Of a DNA stretch of 15,314 nt, positions 15,286 through 15,314 are shown piece by piece. Position 1 is the first letter of the stretch; each line of letters opens with the position of its first letter. The notes beneath the pieces are model-generated. The model was given only the letters and a program-made list of their open reading frames with translations. It did no database searches and was not told the DNA's origin. A program made the position numbers and the translations under genes. Source of the stretch: Legionella_A sp049239925. Lineage in GTDB: Bacteria; Pseudomonadota; Gammaproteobacteria; Legionellales; Legionellaceae. The DNA is taken from assembly GCA_049239925.1 (NCBI GenBank), contig JBMLTO010000088.1, positions 1 to 15,314 on the forward strand, given 5' to 3'.

Positions 15286-15314
15286 ATGATGCATGAGATT
15301 GGACACATAGGATT
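15286..15314 (+). CDS. Possible 5' end of a truncated gene
   Basis: AAAGAGG at 15275-15281 precedes two adjacent ATG codons, at 15286 (4-nt spacing) and 15289 (7-nt spacing). The frame then stays open to the window edge, reading MMHEIGHIG. Only nine codons are visible, so no product can be named, and a chance start in intergenic DNA is possible. Confidence 0.3.

Overview
The window is chromosomal DNA of an AT-rich bacterium, most likely a gammaproteobacterium. Pointers are a hexameric-type citrate synthase, a long biosynthetic arginine decarboxylase, CsrA, a bifunctional ManC and a WbpL-type lipid-linked sugar transferase. Placement among Legionella/Coxiella-like organisms is a guess from base composition and gene style, not a demonstrated result.

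Layout, left to right. Bases 1-493 hold no convincing gene but carry a 94-bp dispersed repeat. At 494-1903 two plus-strand genes encode a spermidine-synthase-like SAM-dependent transferase and a small rhomboid-family membrane protease. A plus-strand housekeeping block follows: gltA (citrate synthase, 2214-3485) and mfd (transcription-repair coupling factor, 3594-7043). At 7226-8302, on the minus strand, lies a complete RES-Xre (RES toxin / MbcA-ParS-Xre antitoxin) module. Its upstream DNA carries a tandem 16-bp direct repeat that is a candidate autoregulatory operator. A roughly 700-bp gene-poor stretch (8303-8998) holds the second full copy of the 94-bp repeat, a likely speA promoter and inverted repeats in what would be a long speA leader.

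speA (8999-10903) and aguA (10900-11919) overlap by 4 bp. Together they convert arginine to agmatine and then to N-carbamoylputrescine. A strong hairpin separates them from the convergent csrA (12030-12227, minus strand). Two minus-strand cell-surface polysaccharide genes close the window: a WecA/WbpL-like polyprenyl-phosphate sugar-1-phosphate transferase (12417-13424) and manC (13637-15070). The right edge has a REP-like double palindrome and the possible first codons of another plus-strand gene.

Most genes are conserved housekeeping or metabolic functions. The accessory layer is the RES-Xre module, short protein-like frames on both sides of it, and the dispersed repeat, which has two full copies and one partial inverted copy. 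I found no CRISPR array, tRNA, rRNA, complete insertion sequence or clearly new multigene system.
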